From: BM520 sp964474455
GTDB lineage: Bacteria > Bacteroidota > Bacteroidia > Bacteroidales > BM520
Length of the DNA stretch: 50,747 nucleotides
Direction of reading: 5' to 3'
NCBI GenBank assembly: GCA_964474455.1
Contig: CAYYSU010000018.1
Coordinates: 1-50,747, forward strand
This document shows positions 1-8,408 of the stretch, piece by piece. Made by a program: the position numbers and the translations under genes. The notes beneath the pieces are model-generated. The model did no database searches and was not told the origin of the DNA. It was given only the letters and a program-made list of their open reading frames with translations. How positions within the stretch are numbered: position 1 is the stretch's first letter; every line of letters begins with the position of its first letter.

Positions 1-2
1 GT

Positions 3-629
3 ATTGTTGTTAGTGTGGAGTATCGTCTTGCGCCGGAATTTCCGTTTCCTGCTGCCGTCAACGATTGCTATGCTGCGTTGGAGTGGGTGGTAGAGAATGC
101 TACAGAGTGGGGCGGCGACCCCGGAAAACTTGTGGTGTGTGGCGATAGTGCCGGCGGTGGTTTGGCAACAGTTATGACGCTTATGGCTCATGATAAAAAG
201 GGGCCTCATATCGACCTGCAGATGCTTTGGTATCCTTCTACTATGATATCTGATGAGGTTAACGATTCACGTCGTTACTTTTCCATGTTGAGTGGCCGTG
301 ATTATCTGATCCCGGAAAGTTATATGCGTAAAATCCTTTTAAGCTATGCTCCCGATAGCGCAGATTGGCGAAATAGATATGTCTCACCTGTATACGCCGA
401 ATTAAACAGCGAACTTCCTGAAGCCCTGATATATACCTGCCAGTGTGATCCTCTGCGTGACGAAGGACGTACTTATGCCAACCGTCTTTCAGAGGCTGGT
501 GTTCCGGTTATATACATTGAAGTAGAGGGTATGGTGCATGCTTTTATGAGTATTGGGAATATCTTTCCGCAGGCGAATGAAGCCTTCCGCAGGAGTGGGA
601 AATTTGTAAGGGATTATTACGGGTATTAG
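3..629 (+). CDS. alpha/beta hydrolase (HSL-type esterase/lipase), 5'-truncated
   Basis: The reading frame is open to the left edge, so the N-terminus, including the family HGGG oxyanion motif, lies outside the window; the GTG at 15 is internal. The visible part starts with VVSVEYRLAPE, a hallmark of hormone-sensitive-lipase-family esterases. It then has the nucleophile elbow GDSAGG, a CDPLRDEG segment carrying the acid residue, and GMVHAF with the catalytic histidine. Such enzymes hydrolyse short-chain esters, usually in the cytoplasm; the substrate cannot be read from sequence. It is followed 14 bases later by a radical SAM gene on the same strand, so the two may be co-transcribed. Confidence 0.9.
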   Translation: MVVSVEYRLAPEFPFPAAVNDCYAALEWVVENATEWGGDPGKLVVCGDSAGGGLATVMTLMAHDKKGPHIDLQMLWYPSTMISDEVNDSRRYFSMLSGRDYLIPESYMRKILLSYAPDSADWRNRYVSPVYAELNSELPEALIYTCQCDPLRDEGRTYANRLSEAGVPVIYIEVEGMVHAFMSIGNIFPQANEAFRRSGKFVRDYYGY

Positions 630-643
630 TTGATGATAATGCT

Positions 644-1660
644 ATGAAACAGAGAGCAACGATACCACTTTTTATCCCCGAGGAAGCCTGCCCGCACAGA
701 TGTGTGTTCTGTAACCAGCACTCCATTACAGGAAAGTCCAGAGCTCCATCTACGGAACAGGTGAAAGATACCATTGAGGGTCATATGGCAACGTTAAAAG
801 ATATTCCACACGTAGAGGTTGCATTTTTTGGTGGTAGCTTTACCGGACTTCCTACAGCGCAGCAAAAGGCATATCTTAATGTCGTCAGGTCATATATTGA
901 ACATGGAACTATTCACTCTATTCGTGTTTCCACTCGTCCCGATTATATTAATGATGGAATTTTAGATTTACTGAAGACTAGCCATGTGCAGACCATAGAG
1001 CTGGGCGCACAAAGCCTCGACGAGGAAGTGCTAAAACTTTGCGGCAGAGGACATACCGTCGCCGATGTGGAGAGTGCCGCTGCGCTAATAAATAAATATA
1101 ACTTTGATCTCGGCCTGCAGATGATGACAGGTCTGCCCGGCGACACTCCGGAAAAATCGGAGTACACCGCACGGCGAATTATTGAGCTCAAAGCGAAAAA
1201 TACCCGCATCTATCCAACCCTTGTGGTGAAAGATACTGCGCTGGCACGTATGTGGGGAAATGGTCATTACATAGCTATGACTATTGAAGAAGCAATTCGT
1301 TTTAGCTTAAAGCCATATCTTCTTTTTGAAGATGCAGGGGTTGAAATAATCCGCGTGGGGCTGCATCCTTCAGAAGGGTTTCTTAGCGGTAGTGATCTGA
1401 TGGCAGGGCCTTTCCATGTTGCATTCCGTGAGCTGCTTTTAACCGCTGTATATGCTGAATTATATTCAAATATTCGTCGTGAAGAGAAGCAGAAGATGAT
1501 TACACTTTTGGTTCCGCAGAATGAATTAAGATATGCAATAGGGCACGGCACTTCCAACAAAAAGACTCTTAAAGAGTACTTCCGCTATATAAATTATATC
1601 CCGATTATAAAGATTGATAATCCTCTTTCTGCACGTGCGGTTTCTCGTCATTTCAAGTAA
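644..1660 (+). CDS. radical SAM protein, Elp3-like superfamily, function unknown
   Basis: A 338-residue protein with the iron-sulfur motif CPHRCVFC (CX3CX2C) near residue 17-24 and the GGSFTG SAM-binding motif near residue 63. A typical radical SAM barrel follows (VSTRPDYI, ELGAQS, GLQMMTGLPGDT). The spacing resembles the Elp3/coproporphyrinogen-oxidase-like group often mis-annotated as oxygen-independent coproporphyrinogen oxidase. No C-terminal acetyltransferase domain is evident, so it is not a full Elp3. The role is unknown; tRNA or cofactor modification are possibilities by family only. It has a short gap to the esterase upstream. Confidence 0.85.
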   Translation: MKQRATIPLFIPEEACPHRCVFCNQHSITGKSRAPSTEQVKDTIEGHMATLKDIPHVEVAFFGGSFTGLPTAQQKAYLNVVRSYIEHGTIHSIRVSTRPDYINDGILDLLKTSHVQTIELGAQSLDEEVLKLCGRGHTVADVESAAALINKYNFDLGLQMMTGLPGDTPEKSEYTARRIIELKAKNTRIYPTLVVKDTALARMWGNGHYIAMTIEEAIRFSLKPYLLFEDAGVEIIRVGLHPSEGFLSGSDLMAGPFHVAFRELLLTAVYAELYSNIRREEKQKMITLLVPQNELRYAIGHGTSNKKTLKEYFRYINYIPIIKIDNPLSARAVSRHFK

Positions 1661-1811
1661 TGACTCCCGTCTGCCGTCCACGGCAGGAATCAGATTCTCA
1701 TTTTCCATATGTGTTATAAATTTGTATATATATGGATTCTGTTTTTGCTTGTTTTGGAATTTCATAAGATTTTCATCATATTTGTTTATTATAACAGAAA
1801 AGTTTTTTGCT

Positions 1812-2468
1812 ATGAAGAAATTTGCCGTTGTGCTTTCAGGATGTGGTGTTTATGATGGCGCCGAGATACATGAAGCTGTAATGACCCTTTACGCCATTGA
1901 AAAGCACGGTGCAACATACCAGTGTTTTGCACCGGATATTGATCAGACTCATGTGGTAAATCACCTTCTTGGAGAGATAGTGGATGAGACTCGTAATGTG
2001 TTAACAGAATCGGCTCGTATTGCACGTGGAAAGGTAAAACCACTGAGTGCTTTTTCTGCTCTGGAATATGATGCGATTGTTTTTCCGGGAGGTTTCGGTG
2101 CTGCCAAGAACCTGAGTAACTATGCCTTTTCTGATGGAGATGAATATACTGTTAATACTGAGGTGTCGTCTGTTATTTTAGAGATGATTGCTGAGCGTAA
2201 ACCTGTGGGAGCAATGTGTATAGCTCCTGTATTGCTTGCAAAGGTTCTGGACGATGCTGTTGTTACAGTTGGCCATGATGAGGGCACCGCACTTGCTATT
2301 GAAAGGGTAGGAGCAACACATGTTAATACCGGGCAGGGACAAGTAACCGTTGATACAAAACATCGTGTTTATACCACTGCTTGTTATATGCAGGATAAAA
2401 ATCTTGTTGAGATTGCCGAGAGCACCAACAACCTGATAGGTAGGATTATTGCCGATTTCAGATCGTGA
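1812..2468 (+). CDS. elbB: ElbB-like DJ-1/PfpI family protein (glyoxalase-type)
   Basis: A 218-residue protein, about the length of E. coli ElbB. I chose the ATG at 1812 because the conserved GCGVYDGAEIHEA block begins near residue 10; the upstream open extension is not family-like. The nucleophile elbow PVGAMCIAPVLLA places the DJ-1-type cysteine at residue 136, with the PGGFG loop before it. ElbB proteins are linked to isoprenoid biosynthesis and have glyoxalase-like activity in E. coli; the cellular role here is inferred. It is a single gene with its own upstream region of about 150 bases. Confidence 0.9.
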   Translation: MKKFAVVLSGCGVYDGAEIHEAVMTLYAIEKHGATYQCFAPDIDQTHVVNHLLGEIVDETRNVLTESARIARGKVKPLSAFSALEYDAIVFPGGFGAAKNLSNYAFSDGDEYTVNTEVSSVILEMIAERKPVGAMCIAPVLLAKVLDDAVVTVGHDEGTALAIERVGATHVNTGQGQVTVDTKHRVYTTACYMQDKNLVEIAESTNNLIGRIIADFRS

Positions 2469-2588
2469 TTTTTTAAATTTTATTTTTTTAATGGGTAACA
2501 GAACAGCTGCTTTTGTATAAAGTAATAGGTACCTATAGGTTTATGGATTTCCTGCTCATGGTATATGGGTGGTTGGGGAGAGGTGTGT

Positions 2589-2613
2589 TTTGTTGTTTGT
2601 TGTTTGTTGTTTA
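2589..2613. repeat. short TGTTGTT heptamer repeat
   Basis: About three tandem copies of a 7-base unit (TGTTGTT) in the spacer between elbB and the end of rnhA. It is probably simple-sequence slippage; no function is evident. Confidence 0.6.
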
Positions 2614-2660
2614 TTTTGTGACGTGTGTGTTTCGGATTGGGTTTTGAAAGAAAACTGAGC

Positions 2661-2730
2661 CTTTCAAACGGCTTCAAAGGGTTTTAAACGGCTTCAAAGG
2701 GTTTTAAACGGCTTCAAAGGGTTTCAAAAG
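2661..2730. repeat. 20-bp tandem repeat, about 3.5 copies
   Basis: A unit gcttcaaagggttttaaacg begins at 2671 and 2691 without change and again at 2711 with a variant 3' half. A partial copy lies before 2671. The period is exactly 20 bases. It sits just downstream of the rnhA stop codon, between two converging genes. Confidence 0.85.
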
Positions 2731-2756
2731 ATTGCTATGGCATGAAGTCTCAAAAC

Positions 2757-3389
2757 CTACTTCCTCCCAAAATCCGCCGGAATCTCACCCCATGCCTCCG
2801 TTTCCCATTTGATGATATCATTAGACCAGTCGTTGGTGCGAATCCAGATGAGGGCGCGATCTACTAGCTGGAAGAGCTCTTCTGTTCGAGAATCGCGAGG
2901 TAGTTTGCTCTTGATATCTTTGTTGCGTAACCATGCCATGGCGGTACGCGAATCGGAATATATCGGGAGGTCAAGGTCGCGTTGTTTCAGGAAGGCAATT
3001 CCATGCACCAGCGCCAGGAACTCACCCAGGTTAACTGTACCCAGCAGGAAAGGACCTGTATGAAACAGCTTTGCACCGGTCTCAGTGTCCACACCCTGAT
3101 ACTCCAGCTTGCCGGGATTCCCTGAGCATGCTGCATCAACAGAAATGCTCGGATATATGGGTCTGCCTATTGCTTCTATCTCCTCTTTTGTAAGCTTACT
3201 GGTAGTCTTTTTGCCCCAATAGTCACGATAATCAGAACGGTAGGCTATTGTAGCATCTTCCTGAGAAGAAAATGACTTATATTTTGCCCCATCGTAGCCG
3301 TCGATCTGGCGTTTACACTCATACCATCTTTCGTATATTCCGGGGTTATGACCCTCCCATACAACGTAATATTTCCTTTTTGTAGCCAT
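2757..3389 (-). CDS. rnhA: ribonuclease HI with N-terminal hybrid-binding (viroplasmin-like) domain
   Basis: A 210-residue protein. Residues 5-50 (YYVVWEGHNPGIYERW, followed by an AKYKSF strand) form the RNA/DNA-hybrid-binding, caulimovirus-viroplasmin-like domain. Residues 80-208 form a type 1 RNase H fold. The four acidic catalytic positions are visible: D85 (SVDAACSGNPG), E123 (GEFLAL), D146 (YSDSRTAM) and D206 (PADFGRK). It degrades RNA in RNA:DNA hybrids. It starts 6 bases after the pyk stop and is the last gene of the acpP-to-rnhA operon. This domain order is common in Bacteroidota and Firmicutes. Confidence 0.92.
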   Translation of the reverse strand: MATKRKYYVVWEGHNPGIYERWYECKRQIDGYDGAKYKSFSSQEDATIAYRSDYRDYWGKKTTSKLTKEEIEAIGRPIYPSISVDAACSGNPGKLEYQGVDTETGAKLFHTGPFLLGTVNLGEFLALVHGIAFLKQRDLDLPIYSDSRTAMAWLRNKDIKSKLPRDSRTEELFQLVDRALIWIRTNDWSNDIIKWETEAWGEIPADFGRK

Positions 3390-3395
3390 TAATTG

Positions 3396-4844
3396 TTACT
3401 CCATTTTTCCCAAGCGAATCATATTAGTTTTTCCAAATTCATATACCGGGCCACTTGCCAGGTTAATAATTATATCGCCGGGTTGTAATGCACTGGTTTT
3501 GGAGAGGATTTTTTTCATCGCCTCGATAGTTTTACTTGTAGAGCCTTTTGGTTCCAGAAAGAAAGCTTCAACGCCCCATACCAACGACAGTGTCTCCACA
3601 AGGTGGGGACGGTTGGTGAATATAAACAAGCGTGTGTTGGGTCTTTGCGACGACAGCTTGAACGCTGAGTAACCCGAGTTTGTCAATGTGTTTATGCTTG
3701 CTGCGCCACACTGTTGTGAAAGAATTGATGCTTGATTTAAAATAGAGTCGGAGATAAAACGTTCATCCTCGGGATTGGTGATTACTGTAGGGCGATGATA
3801 GGGGTAATTTGAGTTTTCGGCTTCATTTATTATCTGACGCATTGTTTGTACTACCTGAACAGGGTAGTTGCCAACGGATGTTTCGCCCGACAGCATCATT
3901 GCATCGGCGCCATCCAAAACCGAGTTGGCCACGTCGCTCACTTCGGCTCGCGTGGGACGAAGGGTAGCTATCATTCCTTCCATCATTTGCGTAGCGATTA
4001 TTATCGGTTTCGCCTTATTCAAACACATCTGGACAAGCTTTTTTTGAATCATAGGCACCCTTTCCTGTGGAACCTCAATACCCAAATCACCACGAGCCAC
4101 CATAATGGCATCTGAAACCTCAATAATCCTTTCTATATCTACCAGTGCCTCAGGTTTTTCAATTTTGGCAATAATAAGAGGCTCTGCGGGTTTTCCGTAT
4201 GACTTTATTAATTCGCGGAGTTCAATAATGTCGTCTGCTGAGCGTACAAAGGATAGTGCCACCCAGTTAACATTCAACGACATAATATTTTTAACATCTT
4301 TTTTATCTTTCTCTGTGAGACCGGATATTGAGATATCTGTGTCAGGTAGATTAATGCCTTTACGTGATTTTATCATTCCATCAACCATTGCCTCCAGAAG
4401 GACTTCGTTTTCTCCATCGGTGGAGATGACTTTATAAAGGAGTTTACCATCATCAATCATTATTTGATCACCGGGTTTTACATCACGGGCAAAGTATGAG
4501 TATTGTATGCTGATTTTTTTCTGAGTCCCCATGATAGGCTTATTGGTGAATGTAATTCTCTCTCCTTTTTTAAGAGTTATTCCAGGATCCGGTACGATGC
4601 CCGTACGTATCTTTGGCCCCTGAAGATCTGCCATAATAGCCACTTTAGTACCCAGTTCTTTATTCACACTTCGCACCAGATCAACACCTTTAAGTTGCTC
4701 CTCATAGCTTCCATGTGAGAAATTTAGACGTATCACGTTGACACCGGCTTTTATTAATTTTGTAAGTGTTTTTTTATCTTGTGTGGCCGGACCTATTGTT
4801 GCTACAATTTTTGTTTTCATGTTTTTTATGTGTGTATGATTCAT
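3396..4844 (-). CDS. pyk: pyruvate kinase
   Basis: Converts phosphoenolpyruvate and ADP to pyruvate and ATP in glycolysis. The protein has the N-terminal KIVATIGPAT strand, RLNFSHGS and MADLQGPKIRTG. The catalytic IIAKIEKPEAL lysine region is followed by MVARGDLGIEVP and by ATLRPTRAEVSDVANSVLDGADAMMLSGET. A C-terminal regulatory domain of about 110 residues follows. The family-typical start is probably the internal ATG at 4820 (MKTKIVATIGP); the longer start at 4844 adds eight residues. Genes on either side are 6 and 16 bases away, so it is operonic. Confidence 0.97.
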   Translation of the reverse strand: MNHTHIKNMKTKIVATIGPATQDKKTLTKLIKAGVNVIRLNFSHGSYEEQLKGVDLVRSVNKELGTKVAIMADLQGPKIRTGIVPDPGITLKKGERITFTNKPIMGTQKKISIQYSYFARDVKPGDQIMIDDGKLLYKVISTDGENEVLLEAMVDGMIKSRKGINLPDTDISISGLTEKDKKDVKNIMSLNVNWVALSFVRSADDIIELRELIKSYGKPAEPLIIAKIEKPEALVDIERIIEVSDAIMVARGDLGIEVPQERVPMIQKKLVQMCLNKAKPIIIATQMMEGMIATLRPTRAEVSDVANSVLDGADAMMLSGETSVGNYPVQVVQTMRQIINEAENSNYPYHRPTVITNPEDERFISDSILNQASILSQQCGAASINTLTNSGYSAFKLSSQRPNTRLFIFTNRPHLVETLSLVWGVEAFFLEPKGSTSKTIEAMKKILSKTSALQPGDIIINLASGPVYEFGKTNMIRLGKME

Positions 4845-4860
4845 GTTTTAGCGTTATATC

Positions 4861-5301
4861 CTAAAATCTGTGTAGCTCTAAATCTTCCAGAATGTATTTC
4901 CCCTCTTTTATTTTTTCGGGAGATATTTCTAACACAGCGAGGATACCGCTAATTGCTCTCATTTTCTGAAGGAATTCGCGAGATCTTTGATGGTTTGTAA
5001 ACTCTTCAGCAAGCAGAAAATAGTCGATATTTTTTAATTCAGGAGCCAAGATACCCGTTTGATTTTTATTCTTTAGTAAGAAATATTTTATTCTAAAATT
5101 TTCATCTGTAAAAAAATATAAAGAACATATTACAGTATGATTATTAGTATAAACAGGTAAATCAGGAACTTTTCTAAACCTCATACCCATAGCTCTATTC
5201 AGTTTGTGTGCGACTTTGTAATCAGGCATTTGCCCCACAATACCGAAAAAAGATACGTTTGTATAATCCAAAGTATCAGGCCGAAAGCTCTTTTTTGGCA
5301 T
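4861..5301 (-). CDS. IPExxxVDY family protein, function unknown
   Basis: A 146-residue protein with the segment APELKNIDYFLL near residue 85-96, a close variant of the IPExxxVDY signature that names this Bacteroidota-restricted family. Its place between rnc and pyk matches the conserved neighbourhood known for the family. No catalytic motif, signal peptide or membrane segment is visible; it is probably cytoplasmic. The strict linkage suggests a role with RNase III or in the same regulon, but that is inference. Confidence 0.8.
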   Translation of the reverse strand: MPKKSFRPDTLDYTNVSFFGIVGQMPDYKVAHKLNRAMGMRFRKVPDLPVYTNNHTVICSLYFFTDENFRIKYFLLKNKNQTGILAPELKNIDYFLLAEEFTNHQRSREFLQKMRAISGILAVLEISPEKIKEGKYILEDLELHRF

Positions 5302-5330
5302 ACCAATTCGCTTTCTGTAAAGATATTAAA

Positions 5331-6050
5331 TTACATGTTAGTTTCCTGAATTACTTTCCAGGTTTTTTCAGAAGCGTTTTGTTCCGCACCTTTTATTGAA
5401 TAGTCATAACCTTTTTTGAAGCCCTGGGAGTCGATAACTATTTGAACTACATACTGCTTGTTATATCCGTTGCCCTCCTCACCCATAAGCCGGAACTCTA
5501 TCTCACGTTTGTTTTTTTGTGACCACTCAATAAGTTTGCTTTTATAGTTGAAATCTGTTTTCTGAAGCTCGTCAATATCATAACCTATTTTTATTACATG
5601 GTCTATGATAATTTTTTTTGAGAACTCGTATCCCTTATCAAGGTACATGGCACCGACAAAAGCTTCAAAGGCATCACCGTTAATAGAACGATAGTAGTTG
5701 CTGTCGTTGCTCTGTGATTCGATAAGATTATGTAGGCCTAGTTTTCTGGATAGCTTGTTGAGTTGTGATCGTGAGACGATCTTGGATCTCATTTGGGTGA
5801 GAAAACCCTCATCTTTAAAAGGAAAAATTTTGAAAAGATAATCAGCAACGATAGCTCCAAGTATGGCATCGCCAAGATACTCAAGTCTTTCATTGCTGAT
5901 TTTTAGTCCGTGTGTCTCCTCTGTTGATGCTGACTTATGACGAAGCGCGAGTTTGTAAAGAAAGATATTACCGGGATAATACCCAAAAATGTTCTTAATG
6001 GAATCAAACAACTCTTTGTCTTCGGAGAAATATGCTTTAACAGGTTTCAC
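5331..6050 (-). CDS. rnc: ribonuclease III
   Basis: A 239-residue double-stranded-RNA endonuclease that acts on rRNA precursors and structured mRNAs. The RNase III signature NERLEYLGDAIL is at residues 53-64. The second acidic patch GDAFEAFVGA at 125-134 supplies the remaining metal ligands. A C-terminal dsRNA-binding domain, from about residue 165, includes the YNKQYVVQIVID strand and the SEKTW helix. It lies 20 bases after fabF and 29 before the IPExxxVDY gene, a conserved Bacteroidota order. Confidence 0.96.
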   Translation of the reverse strand: MKPVKAYFSEDKELFDSIKNIFGYYPGNIFLYKLALRHKSASTEETHGLKISNERLEYLGDAILGAIVADYLFKIFPFKDEGFLTQMRSKIVSRSQLNKLSRKLGLHNLIESQSNDSNYYRSINGDAFEAFVGAMYLDKGYEFSKKIIIDHVIKIGYDIDELQKTDFNYKSKLIEWSQKNKREIEFRLMGEEGNGYNKQYVVQIVIDSQGFKKGYDYSIKGAEQNASEKTWKVIQETNM

Positions 6051-6070
6051 TAAACCAGAAGGTATCTTTT

Positions 6071-7327
6071 TTATTTTTCAAACTTATTAAAAATAATACT
6101 GGCATTATGCCCACCAAAGCCAAAAGTATTAGTTAACACATGAGTAATTTCATGTTTAGTGGCTTTATTCCCAAAGTTAAAATTGAGCTTATTATCAATT
6201 TCAGGGTCATCAGTAAAATGGTTTATTGTAGGAGGAACGAGGCCTGTATCAATTGCCTTTATGGAGGCGATAGCTTCTATAGCTCCTGCTGCACCTAACA
6301 GGTGACCTGTCATTGATTTGGTGGAATTTATTACAATGTCATAGGCGTGGTCGCCGAAGAGGCTAACAATAGCCTTAGGTTCGGAAATGTCACCCAGAGG
6401 GGTGGAGGTACCATGCGTATTTATATGATCGATATCGTTAGGCTGGATGCCGGCATCCTGGATAGCATAGAGCATAGACTTACGTGCTCCCTCACCATCG
6501 GGGTGTGGAGAAGTCATATGGTAAGCATCACACGACAGACCGCCACCAAGAACCTCGGCATATATCTTTGCGCCACGTGCTTTTGCATGTTCAAACTCTT
6601 CAAAAATAAGGGTGCCGGAGCCTTCTCCAAGAACAAATCCATCACGATCTTTATCAAACGGACGTGAAGCCGTTTTCATATCCTCGTTACGGGTGCTAAT
6701 GGCATGCATTCCGTTAAATCCGCCGATACCACCAACATTTATAGCTGCTTCAGAACCTCCTGTTATGAAGATATCTGCGTGGTTGAGACGAATATGGCTC
6801 AATGCATCCATAAGAGCATTTGCCGATGAAGCACATGCAGAAACGGTACTGTAGTTAGGACCCTTAAAACCATATTTAATGGCTACGTGCCCTGCTGCGA
6901 TATCCGCAATCATTTTTGGGATGAAGAATGGATTGAATCGCGGGGTGCCGTCTCCTGTGGCATAGTTGGTGATCTCAGTAATGAATGTGTCTAAACCTCC
7001 AATTCCTGAGCCCCATATCACTCCGGCTCTGTCGAGGTCTATTGACTCAAGGTCAAGTCCGGAATCTTTTACCGCTTCCGCAGTAGAAATAAGTGCATAC
7101 TGAGCGTATGCGTCTAATTTACGGGCCTCCTTGCGATCAAAGTGCTCCTGAGGATTATAGTTTTTAAGCTCGCATGCAAAACGGGTTTTGAATTTGCTCG
7201 CATCAAAACGGGTAATCTCATTAGCACCACTAACTCCATTGATGAGACCGTCCCAAAATTCCGAAACGTTGTTTCCCAATGGAGTTAGCGCACCAAGACC
7301 TGTAACAACAACTCTTCTTGGGGTCAT
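6071..7327 (-). CDS. fabF: 3-oxoacyl-[acyl-carrier-protein] synthase II
   Basis: A 418-residue condensing enzyme of fatty acid elongation that joins malonyl-ACP to acyl-ACP. The thiolase-fold triad is complete: C165 in TVSACASSAN, H305 in NTHGTSTPLGD and H342 in KSMTGHLLGAAGA, with the lysine just before the last histidine. Length and start (RRVVVTGLGALTPLG) are family-typical. It follows acpP by 18 bases, the usual acpP-fabF pairing. Confidence 0.97.
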   Translation of the reverse strand: MTPRRVVVTGLGALTPLGNNVSEFWDGLINGVSGANEITRFDASKFKTRFACELKNYNPQEHFDRKEARKLDAYAQYALISTAEAVKDSGLDLESIDLDRAGVIWGSGIGGLDTFITEITNYATGDGTPRFNPFFIPKMIADIAAGHVAIKYGFKGPNYSTVSACASSANALMDALSHIRLNHADIFITGGSEAAINVGGIGGFNGMHAISTRNEDMKTASRPFDKDRDGFVLGEGSGTLIFEEFEHAKARGAKIYAEVLGGGLSCDAYHMTSPHPDGEGARKSMLYAIQDAGIQPNDIDHINTHGTSTPLGDISEPKAIVSLFGDHAYDIVINSTKSMTGHLLGAAGAIEAIASIKAIDTGLVPPTINHFTDDPEIDNKLNFNFGNKATKHEITHVLTNTFGFGGHNASIIFNKFEK

Positions 7328-7345
7328 GTTACAGTTTTTAATTTT

Positions 7346-7582
7346 TTACTTTGAATTGTCTTCAATGTACTTAATAGCCTCTTGTACAGAACCAATTTTT
7401 TCTGCCTGCTCATCGGGAATAGCAATGTTGAATTCTTTCTCGAATTCCATGATAAGCTCAACAGTATCGAGAGAATCTGCGCCGAGATCGTTAGTAAAAC
7501 TAGCTTCTTGTGTTACTTCACTTTCATCAACACCAAGCTTATCAACGATAATAGCTTTTACTCTAGTTGAAATGTCTGACAT
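7346..7582 (-). CDS. acpP: acyl carrier protein
   Basis: A 78-residue acidic four-helix protein that carries acyl chains on phosphopantetheine. The attachment serine is S37 in the motif GADSLDTVELI. I chose the ATG at 7582 (MSDISTRVKAI); the frame is open 33 bases further up but the extra residues are not family-like. It is the first gene of the fabF-rnc-IPExxxVDY-pyk-rnhA operon. Confidence 0.97.
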   Translation of the reverse strand: MSDISTRVKAIIVDKLGVDESEVTQEASFTNDLGADSLDTVELIMEFEKEFNIAIPDEQAEKIGSVQEAIKYIEDNSK

Positions 7583-7757
7583 GACTTTTATTTTTTTAGT
7601 TAAACGAGGAAGCAAAGAACGGTATTTTCATAGTTATAAACAAAGTTTTAAATAATAATTATGCCGCAAAATGCTGTAATTAATTGAAAATAAGTTTTAT
7701 ACATGTATCTATATGGGTTGTATGTGTGTGCCTTTCCGGCCTTTTATAGGTGCTTAT

Positions 7758-7787
7758 TTTGCCGTTTTTCCATTACTTCTATCTTTG
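7758..7787 (+). promoter_or_regulatory. Bacteroidota-type promoter of purN
   Basis: A -33 box TTTG at 7758-7761 and a -7 box TATCTTTG at 7780-7787 are separated by 18 bases. Only four bases separate the -7 box from the purN ATG, so the transcript should be nearly leaderless. Confidence 0.7.
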
Positions 7788-7791
7788 TAAT

Positions 7792-8364
7792 ATGAAAAAT
7801 ATCGTCATTTTCGCCTCGGGTAGCGGAACAAATGCCCAAAGAATAGCAGAGGAGTTCTCGCAAATACCTGATATTGAGGTTGATAGAATATACTGCAACA
7901 AGCCAAAAGCATTTGTTCTGCAACGTGCGAAAAACCTCGACATACCCTCCTTTGTCTTTGACAGAGAGGATTTTTATTGCAATGGAAAGGTATATGAACA
8001 GTTGCTTTCCGACAACCCCGACCTGATTGTTCTTGCCGGTTTTCTGTGGCTCATCCCGGAAGATATCATAAAAAAATACAAAGGACGTATTATTAATATT
8101 CATCCGGCACTTCTTCCTGCTTATGGTGGAAAAGGGATGTATGGCATGAATGTCCATAATGCTGTCATCGCAAATGGAGAAAAAACATCCGGTATCACCA
8201 TCCATTTGGTAAATGAGAAGTATGACGATGGCGATATTCTGTTTCAGGCGAAATGTGTAGTCTCGCCAAAAGATACTCCGGAGTCGCTGGCGCAGAAAAT
8301 ACATACGCTGGAACACGAAAATTTCCCCAGAGTGATCGAATTGTATTTAAGAAGTCTCTCTTAG
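7792..8364 (+). CDS. purN: phosphoribosylglycinamide formyltransferase
   Basis: Transfers a formyl group from 10-formyl-tetrahydrofolate to glycinamide ribonucleotide in de novo purine synthesis. The 190-residue protein begins with the phosphate-binding ASGSGTNAQ loop. The catalytic NIHPALLP (N102, H104) is followed by the aspartate-bearing VNEKYDDGDI near residue 145. I chose the ATG at 7792 because the MKNIVIFASG strand starts there and a -7 promoter box overlaps the upstream extension. It converges on pgi, 44 bases away. Confidence 0.96.
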   Translation: MKNIVIFASGSGTNAQRIAEEFSQIPDIEVDRIYCNKPKAFVLQRAKNLDIPSFVFDREDFYCNGKVYEQLLSDNPDLIVLAGFLWLIPEDIIKKYKGRIINIHPALLPAYGGKGMYGMNVHNAVIANGEKTSGITIHLVNEKYDDGDILFQAKCVVSPKDTPESLAQKIHTLEHENFPRVIELYLRSLS

Positions 8365-8408
8365 TAGATCCACACCGCCTATGCGTATGTACAATTGCAT
8401 TTATAGTA

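Noticed and set aside
1671..1686. CTGCCG/CGGCAG hairpin after the radical SAM gene as a terminator
   Set aside because: A perfect but short stem with no T-run following on either strand; not enough to call a terminator.
2661..2730. Candidate CRISPR array
   Set aside because: The 20-bp units are directly adjacent with no spacers, and there are no cas genes.
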